64,000 nucleotides of DNA from Desmodesmus armatus (taxonomy: Eukaryota > Chlorophyta > Chlorophyceae > Sphaeropleales > Scenedesmaceae): assembly GCA_007449985.2 (NCBI GenBank), contig VIIQ02000569.1:105178-169177 (forward strand). The letters run 5' to 3'. Below are positions 47,917 through 59,331 of this stretch, piece by piece. Position 1 is the first letter of the stretch. Each line of letters starts with the position of its first letter. The position numbers and the translations under genes are program-made. The notes under the pieces are model-generated. The model worked only from the letters and a program-made list of their open reading frames with translations, did no database searches and had not been told where the DNA came from.

Positions 47917-48752
47917 CTGTGTAACCATACAGGGCTTCTGCTGTTGGCGGGAAACATTCGACGGAAACATCAGCAGAACTCTCAACGGATGTGTGGCACC
48001 ACCTGTCCTGCAGCTGCGTCGTACAGATTCTTTAATTCTGTAGGTGGCACTGGTCAGCCTGAAGCATGCAGCACTGTGACGCACTGCTATACAAGCAATA
48101 CTGGACAGCCGCCAATAGCTTTGATGCACACAGCAAGCTGAGCAAATCTCCTGACCACATCCTTACAGTGCTACTGACATGTAAACCAAGCAGAAATATA
48201 AGGCACATTGCACGTTCCCACCAAAAGCTTTTAAGTACGCCTGGGCCAGCATGCACCAGGACTGCCACGAAGCCTGCTCCACAGCAGGAAATAGTCAGGT
48301 GTCTTTCTGAAACAAGCTGCTGCTAAGTAGTGGAGTTGTGAACACAGTCACAAGTGCACGCAGGCACAGACTGCAGCTAGTGTTGCTGCCACTCAGAAGG
48401 GTGCATGTTACAACAGCAGGGGGTCACCACAACCAGCATCAACACCATGTAGCGTCAACAACCTCAGTGAAGCACCAAAAGCAGCAGCAACGACGGAAAT
48501 CATCAGCAGACGAGCAGCCCAACGCCACATGCAACAGTGTACCACCAGATGCACCTGCAAAGAGCCCAGTGGGCAAAAACAGCACCCAGCATTGCACATC
48601 ACACCGTTGACTCTGTCAGCAGCATCTACTAGCCCAAGAGAGCCACCCCCACAGCAGGGGAGCCAAAAGGTACAGCCCCACAACACAGGTCACCTCCAGC
48701 AGCACTAGCCGCACCAGCAGCTGCTCCTGCCGATCCCCCTGTCATCCCGCCA
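47917..48752. other. Convergent intergenic region, no supported gene
   Basis: Between the SET gene (+) and the CDKAL1-type gene (-). TGTAA lies at 47920-47924 and 48180-48184 on the plus strand, and at 48412-48408 on the minus strand. These are possible poly(A) signals. Confidence 0.5.
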
Positions 48753-51700
48753 TCAATGCCCCCAGCAATCCTGCCGGTTTGGCGGCAACACCATTCTGTC
48801 AGGGGCTGTCAGGTTATGCTGCTGGTGCTGTCGTGTACAATGCTGCAGTGAACAACAGCGTTGTTGTGAACCCCCACCCCTCAAAAATGAGGTAGGCGGT
48901 GTTTCAAAGTCAAGACCACTTGAGCGTGCACTCAGGTAGTGGGCCATCGCGTTCATCACAGGGGCCTGGCCCACAAAGAGCCCCTGTTGGCTGGCTGTCT
49001 GCGCAGCCAGCAGCACCAACACCCACAACCCTGCAACACTGCTGCCAGCCATCACCAGCACAAGCAGAAGCAACAGCAGCAGGTTCCAGCCGCTGCGTTT
49101 GCCGCTGGTGCTGGTGTTGCCGCTGCCGGCGCTCATCGTGCTGCCTGCTTCTTTGGCGGGGATGGGCGAGGGCTGTATGTGCTGGGCGTCTTGAGACAGT
49201 TGCTGCTGCTGCCGCTGCTTCTGTCGCTGCTTCGGCTGTAGGCTGGTTGGCTGCTGCTGTGGTTTGTCACAGGGAGCCGTCACAGCAGCAGCAGGAGCAG
49301 CAGCAGTAGCATCACCTGCAGGAGCGATGCGATGACTGTCTCCACAGCTGCCTCCCCCACAACAACCCTGCTGCTGCTGCTGCTGCTGCTGCTGTGGTAT
49401 GCTATCACTGCTGCTGCTGCTGCTGCTCCCCTCATCTGCCCCTGCTGCTGCAGCTGAGCAGCTGCAGCATTCACTGCTGCAGGCCATGCCACCATCAGCA
49501 GCACCACCCGGCATTTGCAGCAGCGGCTGTGGCTGCTGCTGCTGCAACAGCGGGACCAGCAGCACTACAGCTGCAGTCGGACCCGCAGCTAATACCTACG
49601 GCTGCTGCAGTTGTGGCACTGACATGCACACGTGCCACACCACCTGAGTGTGACGTGGACTTTGCAGCCGCAGTTGCTTCAGTGCCCAACGGCTGTTCCA
49701 CATCATGTTGCTGCTGCTGCTGCTGCTGGGCTCCTGCTGCAGGGCTGAACAGCACTCGCTTCAGTGTGCCCTTGACGCTCCAGCGGCTGGCTGAGCTGAC
49801 CTCCACCTCAACGTACGACCCCATCAGGCCAGGCTGAGGCTCAAGCAGCACCTGCACGGGAAGGTGTGAGGAAGGGTGGGGGTGGGGGTGCAAAAAACAT
49901 GCAGCTGTGGATGGCCAATCCCTAGTATTAGGGGTGGGGACAGCCCAAACACATGATGGCAGGGGAACAGACTAGGGAAGGGGGTGGACGCAGCCCAAGC
50001 ACCACAGCAGACACGCAGGCTGGCCAAGGCTCAGGGTGGTGGGAGGGAAGGGGTGGACGTAGCCCAGATAGCATAGGGCTCATGCGATAGCATAGGGCTC
50101 ATGCGTTCTGGCTGCGTCCACCCCTTGCCTTTGATCACCCCTGAAGCATTTGCCAGCCTGTCGCAACCTCAATCAGGGCCTGCTTAGTGCTCCACCCCCT
50201 GAACCTGGCCACACTGCCCCCTTCCTCCATACGTCCCTGAACCCTTACCCCACACCCATCCACCCACTGTCAGTGTGACTGTTTGGGAGGCCGCCTGCCC
50301 TGGTAACAGCCAAAAAGAGTGTGAAAAAGCGTGTGAAAAAGCGTGTGACTGTGTCACTGACCTGCACGTATCCCCTGGTGTGTCCAGTGAGGTGGTGCTT
50401 GTCTGCAGCCACATCCGTCACCCACACACGCTGAGTGGTGCCCAGCAGGCTGTCCTAGGGCCGTTGAAGGTGTCAACCAGGTGCTGATCTGCACAACAAC
50501 AGGCGGGGGGAGGCAGGCTTGATCAGGCAGTGCTGTGTGCTTAGCACGTATGAATAGATTGAAGCCACTGACAGAAGGCTGCTGTGCATCAGTAGCAATA
50601 TACCAGAACCAAAGAGCAGCATGTGAGCAGACCTTGCGCATGTGTTGATGAGTCTGTTTGCTGACTACTCTCTCTTCCCAACGAGGAGGCCTGTCATCAT
50701 CAACCAGCCCACTTGCGCCGAAGCTGGGCAACGGGGTTTAGCATACTGTGAACCTTGTTGCCCAGCAGTACACAGTTGGGGTGTGTGCTGAGCCTGAACC
50801 CTGGTCAGAGTAGGTGCGAGGGAGAGCAGCAGGGTCGCAGCCCACTACAATCATTAACCAACCTTAGCGCAAGTACATTCAGTGTTGACTACCTGATGCA
50901 CATTTCTCATAACACCATGTCGTAGGCTCCCCCCCCCCCCCCCCCCCGCCTCCCGTGTGTGGCGCTGCTCACCTCCCTGCTGCGCCGCTTGACGATGTCT
51001 GTGGGGACCCTCTTCATTCGCGCTGCTGGAGTGCCTGGGCGGGGGTAGAACTGGCTGATGTGGCAGTGGCCAAAGCGGTAGTGACGCACCAGATCCATTG
51101 TCTGCTGCCAGTCCTCCTCGGTTTCACCTGTTGGGTGAAACAAGCGGGTCAGGTCAGGGGAGAGGGGCGTCAAAAGGTGTCAGTCATAACAGTAAGAGCC
51201 TCACATCAGTTCAGTGGTTCACTGAATTGTGTGTGTTTGAAACCTGCCTGCTGCCGCTCTGTGTCAACTTTCCTGCAGTCGAACTTCCAGTATTCTGCAG
51301 CCCCTGTTGCTTCCCTCCGGACCGCCCCCCTGTTGCTTTCCTCCTGAACCCCCCCCCCCTGTTGCTTTCCTCCTGACCCCTACCCCCCCCCCCCCATTAC
51401 TTCCCTCCTGACCCCCCCCCCCCTGTTGCTTTCTTCCTGACCCCTATCCCCCCCCCCATTACTTCCCTCCTGACCCCCCCCCCCTGTTGCTTTCTTCCTG
51501 AACCCTATCCCCCCCCCCCCCCCGTTCCTGACCCCTATCCCCCCCCCCCCCCGTTACTTCCCTCCTGACCCCCCCCCCCCCTGTTGCTTTCTTCCTGACC
51601 CCTATCCCCCCCCCCCCCCCCCCCGTTGCTGACCCCTATCCCCCCCCCCCCCCCCGTTACTTCCCTCCTGACCCCCCCCCCTGTTGCTTCCCTCCTGACC

Positions 51701-54700
51701 CCCCCCCCCCCTGTTGCTTTCTTCCTGACCCCTATCCCCCCCCCCCCCCTCCGTTACTTCCCTCCTGACCCCCCCCCCCTGTTGCTTCCCTCCTGACCCC
51801 CCCCCCTGTTGCTTTCTTCCTGACCCCTATCCCCCCCCCCGTTACTTCCCTCCTGACCCCCCCCCCTGTTACTTCCCTCCTGACCCCTTACCCCCCCCCC
51901 CCCTCATCCCTCCCCCCTTCCTGCGCACCAGGGAAGCCGCAGATGATGTCAGTGGCCAGCTCCAACCCAGGCACCAGCTCCAGCAGCCTGTCACACACCC
52001 GCCTGAACTCAGCCACAGTGTACTCCCGGTTCATGCCCAGCAGCACTGCATCACTGCCAGACTGCACAGGGACATGCAGCGTGCTGAACACACATGGGTG
52101 ACGAAGCACCTGTGAGTCAGGGGGCAGGGACGGACAAACCACCGTACGTGTGAGCGCATAAGGTCTGAGATTTGCGCAAGAACACTTTGTGAGTACCCCA
52201 TAACATAGGCATTGACAGCCACTGTGGCCTGTACCTTGTGGTCCAGCCAACAGCACATCCACAACTCGTGTACCACACCCCTCGTCAGTGCTGCACCATG
52301 AACTCAAAGATGTGGTGACCTCAGTTTGTTGCTTCACAGCCTATGTTACACAATGACTTGGTGCTGGCACTGTGTCCTGGCACCTGGTGAGTTCCTTGCA
52401 CTCTTCCAACCATGACCCACCCTGTTGCAAAACCCCCCACGCCCCCCCCCCCCCATACCGGCAGGGACAGACAGACAGACACCAGTATGTGTGAGCGGAT
52501 GAGGCCTCACCTTTGCCTTGGCACTTGCTGAAGTTGTGTGCACCCTCCCGGAGGCTTGAAACCTGACCCACCCCGTTGCACAACCTAAACCCCGTTGCAC
52601 AACCCCCACGTCCCGCGCCCTCACCTCAGCGATTGCGTCCAGGTGCTCCAGTATGAAGGGGGGGTTAGTCATGCCCACGCGCAGCATGGTGCGCCCATCC
52701 TCAGGCAGCACCTTGGTACATGCCACCAGCAGCTCAGGCAGGCTGGCACCGATGTCGCGCCCATACGCACCGGTGTCCTCACTGCTCAGCCATACCTCAC
52801 GAACCTGCACGCACAGTCATAGAGCACAAAACAGTACAGTACAGTAATTGGGGACAGAGTCCCAACCTTGGCGCTAGCCAGCGAGCCTCAGGTTCATGAG
52901 GGTGCCCAGAGGGCCTACTTGCGTACCACAGTCTCTTAGGTCAGGTGTGAGGGCGATTGAAATCACCACCAAGCCAGTGACAGTACTGTTTAGAGGACAG
53001 GATTTGATCTTCGCCGCTTGCCAGCAAGCCTCGAGCTCCTGAGACAGCACAAAGACATGTGTGATTGCGCACCATACTGCATCAAGCAATGCGCCTGCAG
53101 CAACCAGCACTGCCAGCTCAAAAGGCCACCGCTGGTCAGAGTGGCACCTTGCACCATGTCAACATGCAACACACAGATGATGGATGGGTGGGTGGGTGAG
53201 TTGAGGGGGTGCCCTTGCAGGGTACACCCTGACCCTCACATGCAGCACGGATCTGGCCGACAGCCTTCACTAGATCCAGTTGCATACATTCCGCCCTGAC
53301 AGCAGATGTTTTCCTGGAACACAAACCAAGTCCAACTGCAACACCAAAACAATGCACGTCACAACCCATCCAGCCCATCACTGCCAGCCAGGTGTCACGC
53401 ACCATAGGGTCTGCTGCTGCTGCCGCCACCCTGGCCACAATCGCCTCAGGCAAGTAGCTGCCCAGCTGGCCCCGCGCATGCTTGGTCTTGCAGTAGGTGC
53501 AGGCACCCAGGCAGCCCGTGGACAGAGGCACAATCTCAACATGCGCATTGCGGCGCACCTGCGGAAGATATGAGAGGGAAGGGGGGGGGGGGGAGAACGG
53601 CTCGACTGGAAGACAGTGTACAACCCCTAGCTCAGATCCTTTGACATATGGCATCATGCCCTGTTGCTACTACTGTAATTGAAGGAGGGATGTTGGGGTT
53701 CCCCATTGCGCTTCCACTGACATCATGAGCAGCAGCTGCAGTGCTGGCTGGCTGGCTGTGCTCCAAAACACAGGCTGTGCCGCTGCAGCTGCAGTTCACC
53801 GAAGTATGACCCCCCCCCCCCCCGCCCCTACAGCCCACCCCACACCTTGGGCAGGTCCAGTGCTGGCAGTCTGTTCCTGCCCAGCAGCACCATCTGCTGA
53901 CCCCTCAGCGTCGCCTCAGCAGCCTCAACAACCCTACAGAAACACACCAACACAAAGAACACAGCAGGCACGCACGTGAAGTGAGTTGTGCACCACATCA
54001 TTTGTCTGAGGTGCTGGTTCTGCTGCTGCTGCTGCTGCTGAAACCTGAGTGCATGACATCCTTGCTTTCTGGCTGAAATGCATTCAGACTGCACTGCAAG
54101 CTGCCGGCAAGCCTTGACACCCTGCCCTGTTTGCCTACAGACATCAAACAGCATGCTGGCTTCTCCAACCTCCTCCCTTCCATACAAGCTGCAAGCCAGC
54201 CCCCCCCCCCCCATGCTCGCACCTGCTGGGAGCCCCCCCCTCCTGCCCCCCCCCCCTCACCTGTCTATCTGTGCCACCCCCAGCAGGCTGAGCCCCTGCA
54301 GCTCAGGTGCCTTGCGGTCACCTTGGGGCACACAGCCAGCAACCAGCAGCGCCTTGTTGGACGCCTTGCCAGCAGCGATAAGGTTGGCAAGGGCAGTCTG
54401 AGCAGGGGCAGTGAGGAGGGGGTGAGGGGGTGGGGGTGGGTGGGTGAGTCGGTGGGGTTATTTGGGTTGCTGTTGGTTATCAAAAGAGGCACTATAAACC
54501 ATGAAAACCAGCTTTTGCATCCCACTCAGGGACTACATCACTGCCGGGCTGTCAAATGTGCCAGCAGCAATCCAGCCCGTACCTGACTGGGGTTCTTGAC
54601 TGTACAGCTGTTGAGCAGCCATAGCTGAGCTTTGTCCCGCTGCTCGTCAGGCAGCAGCCTGTAGCCGTAGGCCTGCAGCTGGCCCATCATGTACTCAGAG

Positions 54701-54774
54701 TCACTCATGTTGTGGGCACAGCCCCACGTCTTGAACCACACAGACTGCGTGCCAGGCACCACTCCTGCAGCTGT

Positions 54775-54817
<43 letters not shown>

Positions 54818-55386
54818 CAGCCAGCGTCAGATAACATGAAGCAGCAATGGCAGGACAGAAGGCAACTGGCTTCCTCGATGCGCCAAACCCTTGTCAGTTC
54901 CTCTGCCTCCCTGCAACTCTGACTGGTAGTTGAGTGCCACTGCTGGGATCAAGGGCCTGCAGCAGCGCTAAGTATCAAAGCAACCCTCCATGAGGGCCGG
55001 CACAGTCCCCCCTGCGGTGTACTGCTGGTCACCATGGCTGCCACCATTGCTGCCACCTGTTTGCTGGATGTTGTGCAGCTGCACGGGGGACGCCTGGCAT
55101 TGGCCTTGCAAACCCCAACTCTGACTCTCGCTCACGCACAGCACCCCCTGACTCTCCTGCTACAAACATAGGTTCCTCTGTGCCCTCAACAATTGCAGCA
55201 CCCCCCCCCCCCCCCCACCCCCCACCCCCCATCGTTGCGGGTCTGATTGAGTGCGCCTTCCAGCCGCAACCAGCCCTGTCAACCCCACCCTGGAGCACCC
55301 TCCGGTTTGGTAGCCACAGGTGGCTCCTGCACGGGCTTGAGTATTCAGACACAGACTTTAGTGCGTCACAACCAGCAAGCTGTGAA

Positions 55387-55418
<32 letters not shown>

Positions 55419-55747
55419 GTTGCCACAATCTGACTACTGCAGGCCGCCCCTGCCGTTGGCTGCTTACAGTTGCTGTCCAGTGCGGCACAGCATCAATAGC
55501 GTTTGATGATGTAGGGTTGGAGATGAAGCGCCCCCCCCCCCCCCCTCCCCCTGTCCAACAAAACAAACCACTCCCACCCTTGCAAGTTGGCACCCACCCA
55601 CCCACCAGATGTGTCATCATCACCAGCTGCAGCTGCACGCCTGCTGCGTCCACGACCTGACTGTTGCAAGGTCACAGCAAACCTGTCAGGTGTGTGTTTG
55701 GCCGGTGGCTCAGCTCGTATGTCCTCTAGATCTACTGCTTCCACCAT
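48753..55747 (-). CDS. CDKAL1: CDKAL1-type tRNA threonylcarbamoyladenosine methylthiotransferase
   Basis: Radical-SAM enzyme that adds a methylthio group to t6A37 of tRNA-Lys. Exons (minus): 55747-55606, 54764-54583, 54397-54261, 53933-53846, 53558-53403, 52804-52625, 52109-51929, 51127-50973, ~50483-50362, 49851-~49500, ~49565-48753 (last junction uncertain). N-terminal MTTase domain cysteines: WGCAHN (C63), NSCTVKNPS (C101), VAGCVPQ (C130). Radical-SAM cluster CLGACTYC (C199, C203, C206). A TRAM-like region ([16 protein letters not shown]) follows. The C-terminus is long and Gln/Ser/Ala-rich, with a hydrophobic segment ([15 protein letters not shown]) like the ER tail anchor of animal CDKAL1. 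In exon 9, HLVDTFNGP and [14 protein letters not shown] are offset by one base near 50457. Either a base is missing or splicing uses the later CTAG acceptor (exon 50454-50362). Confidence 0.88.
51310..51905. repeat. C-rich minisatellite filling intron 7 of the CDKAL1-type gene
   Basis: Units of about 25 bp built from TTGCTTTCYTCCTGACCCC, or the variant TTACTTCCCTCCTGACC, separated by C-runs of 8-18, repeat over about 600 bp. CCCTATCCCC-type units are interleaved. On the transcribed sense strand it is G-rich and could form G-quadruplexes. Confidence 0.9.
52839..52951 (+). repeat. Dispersed repeat family C, copy 3 (intron of the CDKAL1-type gene)
   Basis: (ACAGT)n then GTACAGTAATTGGGGACAG, CCAACCTTGGCGCTAGCC, AGAGGGCCTACT and GTCAGGTGTGAG. 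It is antisense to the host gene. Confidence 0.85.
54776..54816. repeat. (AGC)n tract, CTG in the gene's sense strand, before a splice acceptor
   Basis: About 13 triplets just upstream, in minus sense, of the acceptor of exon 54764-54583 in the CDKAL1-type gene. Confidence 0.9.
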
Positions 55748-56372
55748 CTGCTGCTGTTCCCTGTCAGCTGCTGGATGGGGGTAGATCTGCCACTCCAGCT
55801 GCAGTCAAATGTTTTTATACAGTTGTACGAGTCTCAAATCGAAGTAGACCACAGCGACATCACTCTCATTCGGATCTGGAGCTACATACGATGTTGTGCT
55901 ACTGCTGACAGGGCCTCGCGGCTGTTCAATGGCCTGTTCGCACCGCCATGTTCATTTACGATTCTCTCCTCTTTGACATGCGTTGTTCAATGTTACAGCA
56001 TATAAGAATGCTTCAAACGCTGGACAGTCATGACCTGATGGGAGCCACTTCCGCAAGCGGTGTGTATGATAGCAAAGCCAGCAATGGCAGCATGTGAACC
56101 TCTGTAACTACGATTTAGTACCTTCCTGAACATACATTGATGTTTGCTTTGACGGGGACGTGCCGCTGCCAGCTCAAGCTCTGCCAACATAGTTGACCAG
56201 CACTTTGGCCACCTGAATTTCGAAATCATGTGACAGCATCAAAGTAAAGAAGGTACACAAGGCCAGTGCAGCTGTGCGGGATTGACCTGGCACCTCTGAA
56301 CCCCATTCCCCCTCAATTGCTGCCCCCACCGCCTCCCACACACTATGGGAACCAGGGCCTGAATACGGCGCC
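55748..56372. other. Upstream region of the CDKAL1-type gene, no supported exon
   Basis: Holds the promoter of the minus-strand gene. Less GC-rich than the genes. No convincing frame. Confidence 0.45.
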
Positions 56373-56381
56373 GTCAAAATC

Positions 56382-56558
56382 TTTTTACATCAGTGGTTTA
56401 CATGTTTACATGTTTTACGCCAACCACCTGGCGGTAAAGTTGGAACATCAACGTAATGTGCTTGTAAAGGCGTAAAGCTTGCCGTGAATCATCCCTACAT
56501 GTGCGGTTGTATGTAAAACACAGTTAACGCTGTAAATCAGTATCACCCGCATTAGTAA
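56382..56558. other. TTTAC/GTAAA motif island 1
   Basis: Ten TTTAC or GTAAA pentamers, in both orientations, in about 175 bp of AT-richer sequence. Random expectation is well under one. Many extend to TGTAAA or TTTACA. Function unknown. Confidence 0.6.
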
Positions 56559-56974
56559 ACACGCGCTATGTGATTACATAATCGACTCTCAACTGTCCGC
56601 TGGATGCTTCCTGTGGTTGCTGGCCGATAAACAACTGCACGTCATTGCCGTTTGCAAAAGAGATATAAAGACAAGTGCTGTCCAACTGCAGCAGACAGGC
56701 AGCCATACGCGCCAGCAGATCACTGTGCTTCAGCAGACAGCAAGATCACCGTAGCTAAGCTCAGGATCATTCATCACGTGCTTGAATCGGTTACATGTAT
56801 CGTCAGTTCTTGCCTGAGGCATGTACGCGATGGCAGGGGTCTTCAGGAGACATAGAGACGTGATGTGATCTGGCAGTTGGTAAGGTCCTTTGTCTGCCTG
56901 TGCGTGTGGCTGTCTCTACCGGTGCATCTCGTGTTCAATATGCTGAAGGTCATACGTTGGGGGCATGTGTGCAG

Positions 56975-57844
56975 CCCTTCGACCTTTGACTGGGCAGTGC
57001 TGCAATCCCTCATGAGCAGCAGCAGTTACACCCCCACAGGCAACCAGCTTCACCACAGCCTGCAGGTGAGGTGCGGCTCTCTATGTAGGTGTTCACCTGC
57101 TGGAAGACATTCTGTTTGAGCTGCTATGAGAACATGCACTCAAGGGTGTTCTTGGTTAACCGCGTTGCTGTTGTCAAGGGGGCTGGTGGCAGTTGGAAGA
57201 GCGATGTCAGTTGCTGTTCCTTTGTCTGCAGCCTTCACCATGTTTGAGTGTGCTGGTGTAACACAGCAGCAGCACTGAGATGTGTTACAGCAGCAGCACT
57301 GAGAGGTGATCAAGGCTGGCAGAGCAAGCGCCTGTGGGCAGCAGCAGCTAGTCGTGCCTTGCGATGCATACATCTGACACCTATGTTTGCTTTTAAGTAC
57401 TGCAAAGCGCCGCTTCACCTTGCGCCGTCTTTGCTGGTGTCTGCAGGTTCTGTGCTTGGGCTGAGATGCTCGTATCCATGATGATCAGCTTCATCGGTTG
57501 AGCGAGCTGCTGCCTGCCAAGCTGCCATGGACATCGTTCTGCATTGCCCCTCCAATGGCACTGATCATGGTGAGTGGCACCCCCAACAGCAAGCCATGTG
57601 CCTGCAGTATGGCAACAGCTTTAAAGCATGGTTGCCTGCTGTTGTTGGCATGGCGTTGAACGACTGCTGCCTGATGTGGCAGAGACAGCATCTTGACAGC
57701 GTTGCAGCCTGTGTGCTCTATGCTGGTGACAACTTCAACCAACCCATCCATGCAACTGTGCAGGTCTTCTGGCCACTTGCTATTGCTGGACTGCCGAAGG
57801 TCCAGCTACCGGCCGGTCTGCCGCCACATGCATGGCCGTCATGA
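56975..57844 (+). CDS. Possible three-exon gene encoding a small membrane-like protein, unrecognised
   Basis: Three candidate exons, 56975-57065, 57489-57569 and 57764-57844, have TGCAG or ATCAG acceptors and GTGAGG/GTGAGT donors. They join in phase and end at TGA 57844. Residues include STFDWAVLQSLMSSSSY, then LSELLPAKLPWTSFCIAPP, then MALIM joined to VFWPLAIAGLPKVQLPA, which would make one hydrophobic segment. The 5' exon is not found. A further spliceable, basic, Ala/Arg-rich frame (GKAAAPADGRRRHTTMAQ) lies at about 58123-58220, so the gene may continue. No family recognised; this could be a chance assembly. Confidence 0.3.
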
Positions 57845-58920
57845 CCCCCACTTGCGGAATGTAAGTCCTGTGCTGTATACATGTTTGTACGCCAATAGTG
57901 TGGAAATTTATGCCACCCCAGCCTTGAGCTGCCTTGATCTTGCTGCCCTGTGCCTTGCGCTGCCATGGCATTGCTGCTTGGCAGTAACGTTGCACTAGTT
58001 GCGCTGAAGAGACATTCAATCTAGACAGTATATTCGTACACAGAGTGACTGACAAGCACGCTTGATCACACTCTCAAGTAAGGAGATGAGTTGCTGAGAC
58101 ATGCGGTGTGCTATGTTGCTGCAGGCCCCGGCATCAAGTGGGCAAGGCTGCGGCGCCTGCTGACGGAAGGCGACGGCACACAACGATGGCACAAGCCAAG
58201 CGCAGGGAGGATGTGCAGGGCTGTGTTGTATGCATGATTGTGGCAGTCTTGTTTGCCCTAATGATAGGGGGCATCCACGTGATCATGCCATGTCAGTGCT
58301 TGAGGTTGTGTTTGTGGTTGGGTTTGACTGTGGTGTTGTAGGCCAGGTCTGTTGCAAGCACCAATACGCCAGGGTCGATGTGCGCATACAGGGATGTGGC
58401 GTGCTTTCATGGCACATGCTCGTCGTGTTCTTGCTTGCCACGCATGTGTACATGGCAGCCCTTTTTTTTGGGGGGGGGGTGCTCTGCACATCAGCACAGT
58501 GTGGTGAGTGTTTTCTGTGTGGCCTATGGGGTGCTGCGTAGTTGCTGGTGTTGCAGAGTCAAGGTGTACACGACAAGAGGGTAACGCAAACAGTGTGCAG
58601 TTCAAGGCTATGGGTTGTTTGTTGGAGTTGATGCAACAATACTACAGCTGCAGGTGCACAAGCATGCTATCAGTGCCTGCACTGCTGGTAGCACGCAGGC
58701 TGCACCGTGGCCGCCTGCAGCTGTTTGTGGCCCCTGACAAAGCCCAACTGTTGCTTAGATGCCAGCTAACATGTAGTGGTAGTGCATGCTGAACAGCATC
58801 AACACACATTGTGATAGGGATCTCAGATGGCAGGCCAGAGACAGAGAGAGCTTGCTGCACAGTTACAGCAGTAGCCACCACTGGCAAAACTGTATGATGA
58901 TCAAATATTACATGCAGATG
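57845..58920. other. No firmly supported gene
   Basis: Contains the possible extra exon near 58123-58220 and a G-run at 58471-58479. Other frames are short. Confidence 0.35.
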
Positions 58921-58921
58921 A

Positions 58922-59331
58922 TTTTACAACAATGTGAGAAAAACCTGGTAAAGCGGTTTACATGTGTAAAAGATGTGAATCTTTACATGCATGCTGCCAC
59001 TGTAAACAGCAACGTAGACTTGAGTAAAACTGCTGTAAACATCTGGTAAAATGAAGTTTACGCTGGACGTTACAGCATTCACGTAAACTGTGCCCCGGAA
59101 TTTACATGAACATGTTACATGAGTGTAAAGCGGGCTTTACTCAACGTTACACCAGACACCATGGTTTCGTGCCACTTTACTGTACTTTACATCGTACTTT
59201 ACAATGTTACATGCCCCTTTCCATCACGTAAACCTGTCGCGTCGTAAATATATTACTGCGTTTTACAACTCGCCTTTGAACATTACGCAAAATTCTACGC
59301 AGCTTTGCGGCCATGTAAAGAACTTTACAAT
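58922..59331. other. TTTAC/GTAAA motif island 2
   Basis: I count 22 TTTAC or GTAAA pentamers in about 410 bp, in both orientations and irregularly spaced, where under one is expected by chance. About 17 sites also read TGTAA or TTACA, the chlorophyte poly(A) signal in either direction. It is not a simple tandem repeat. Confidence 0.7.
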
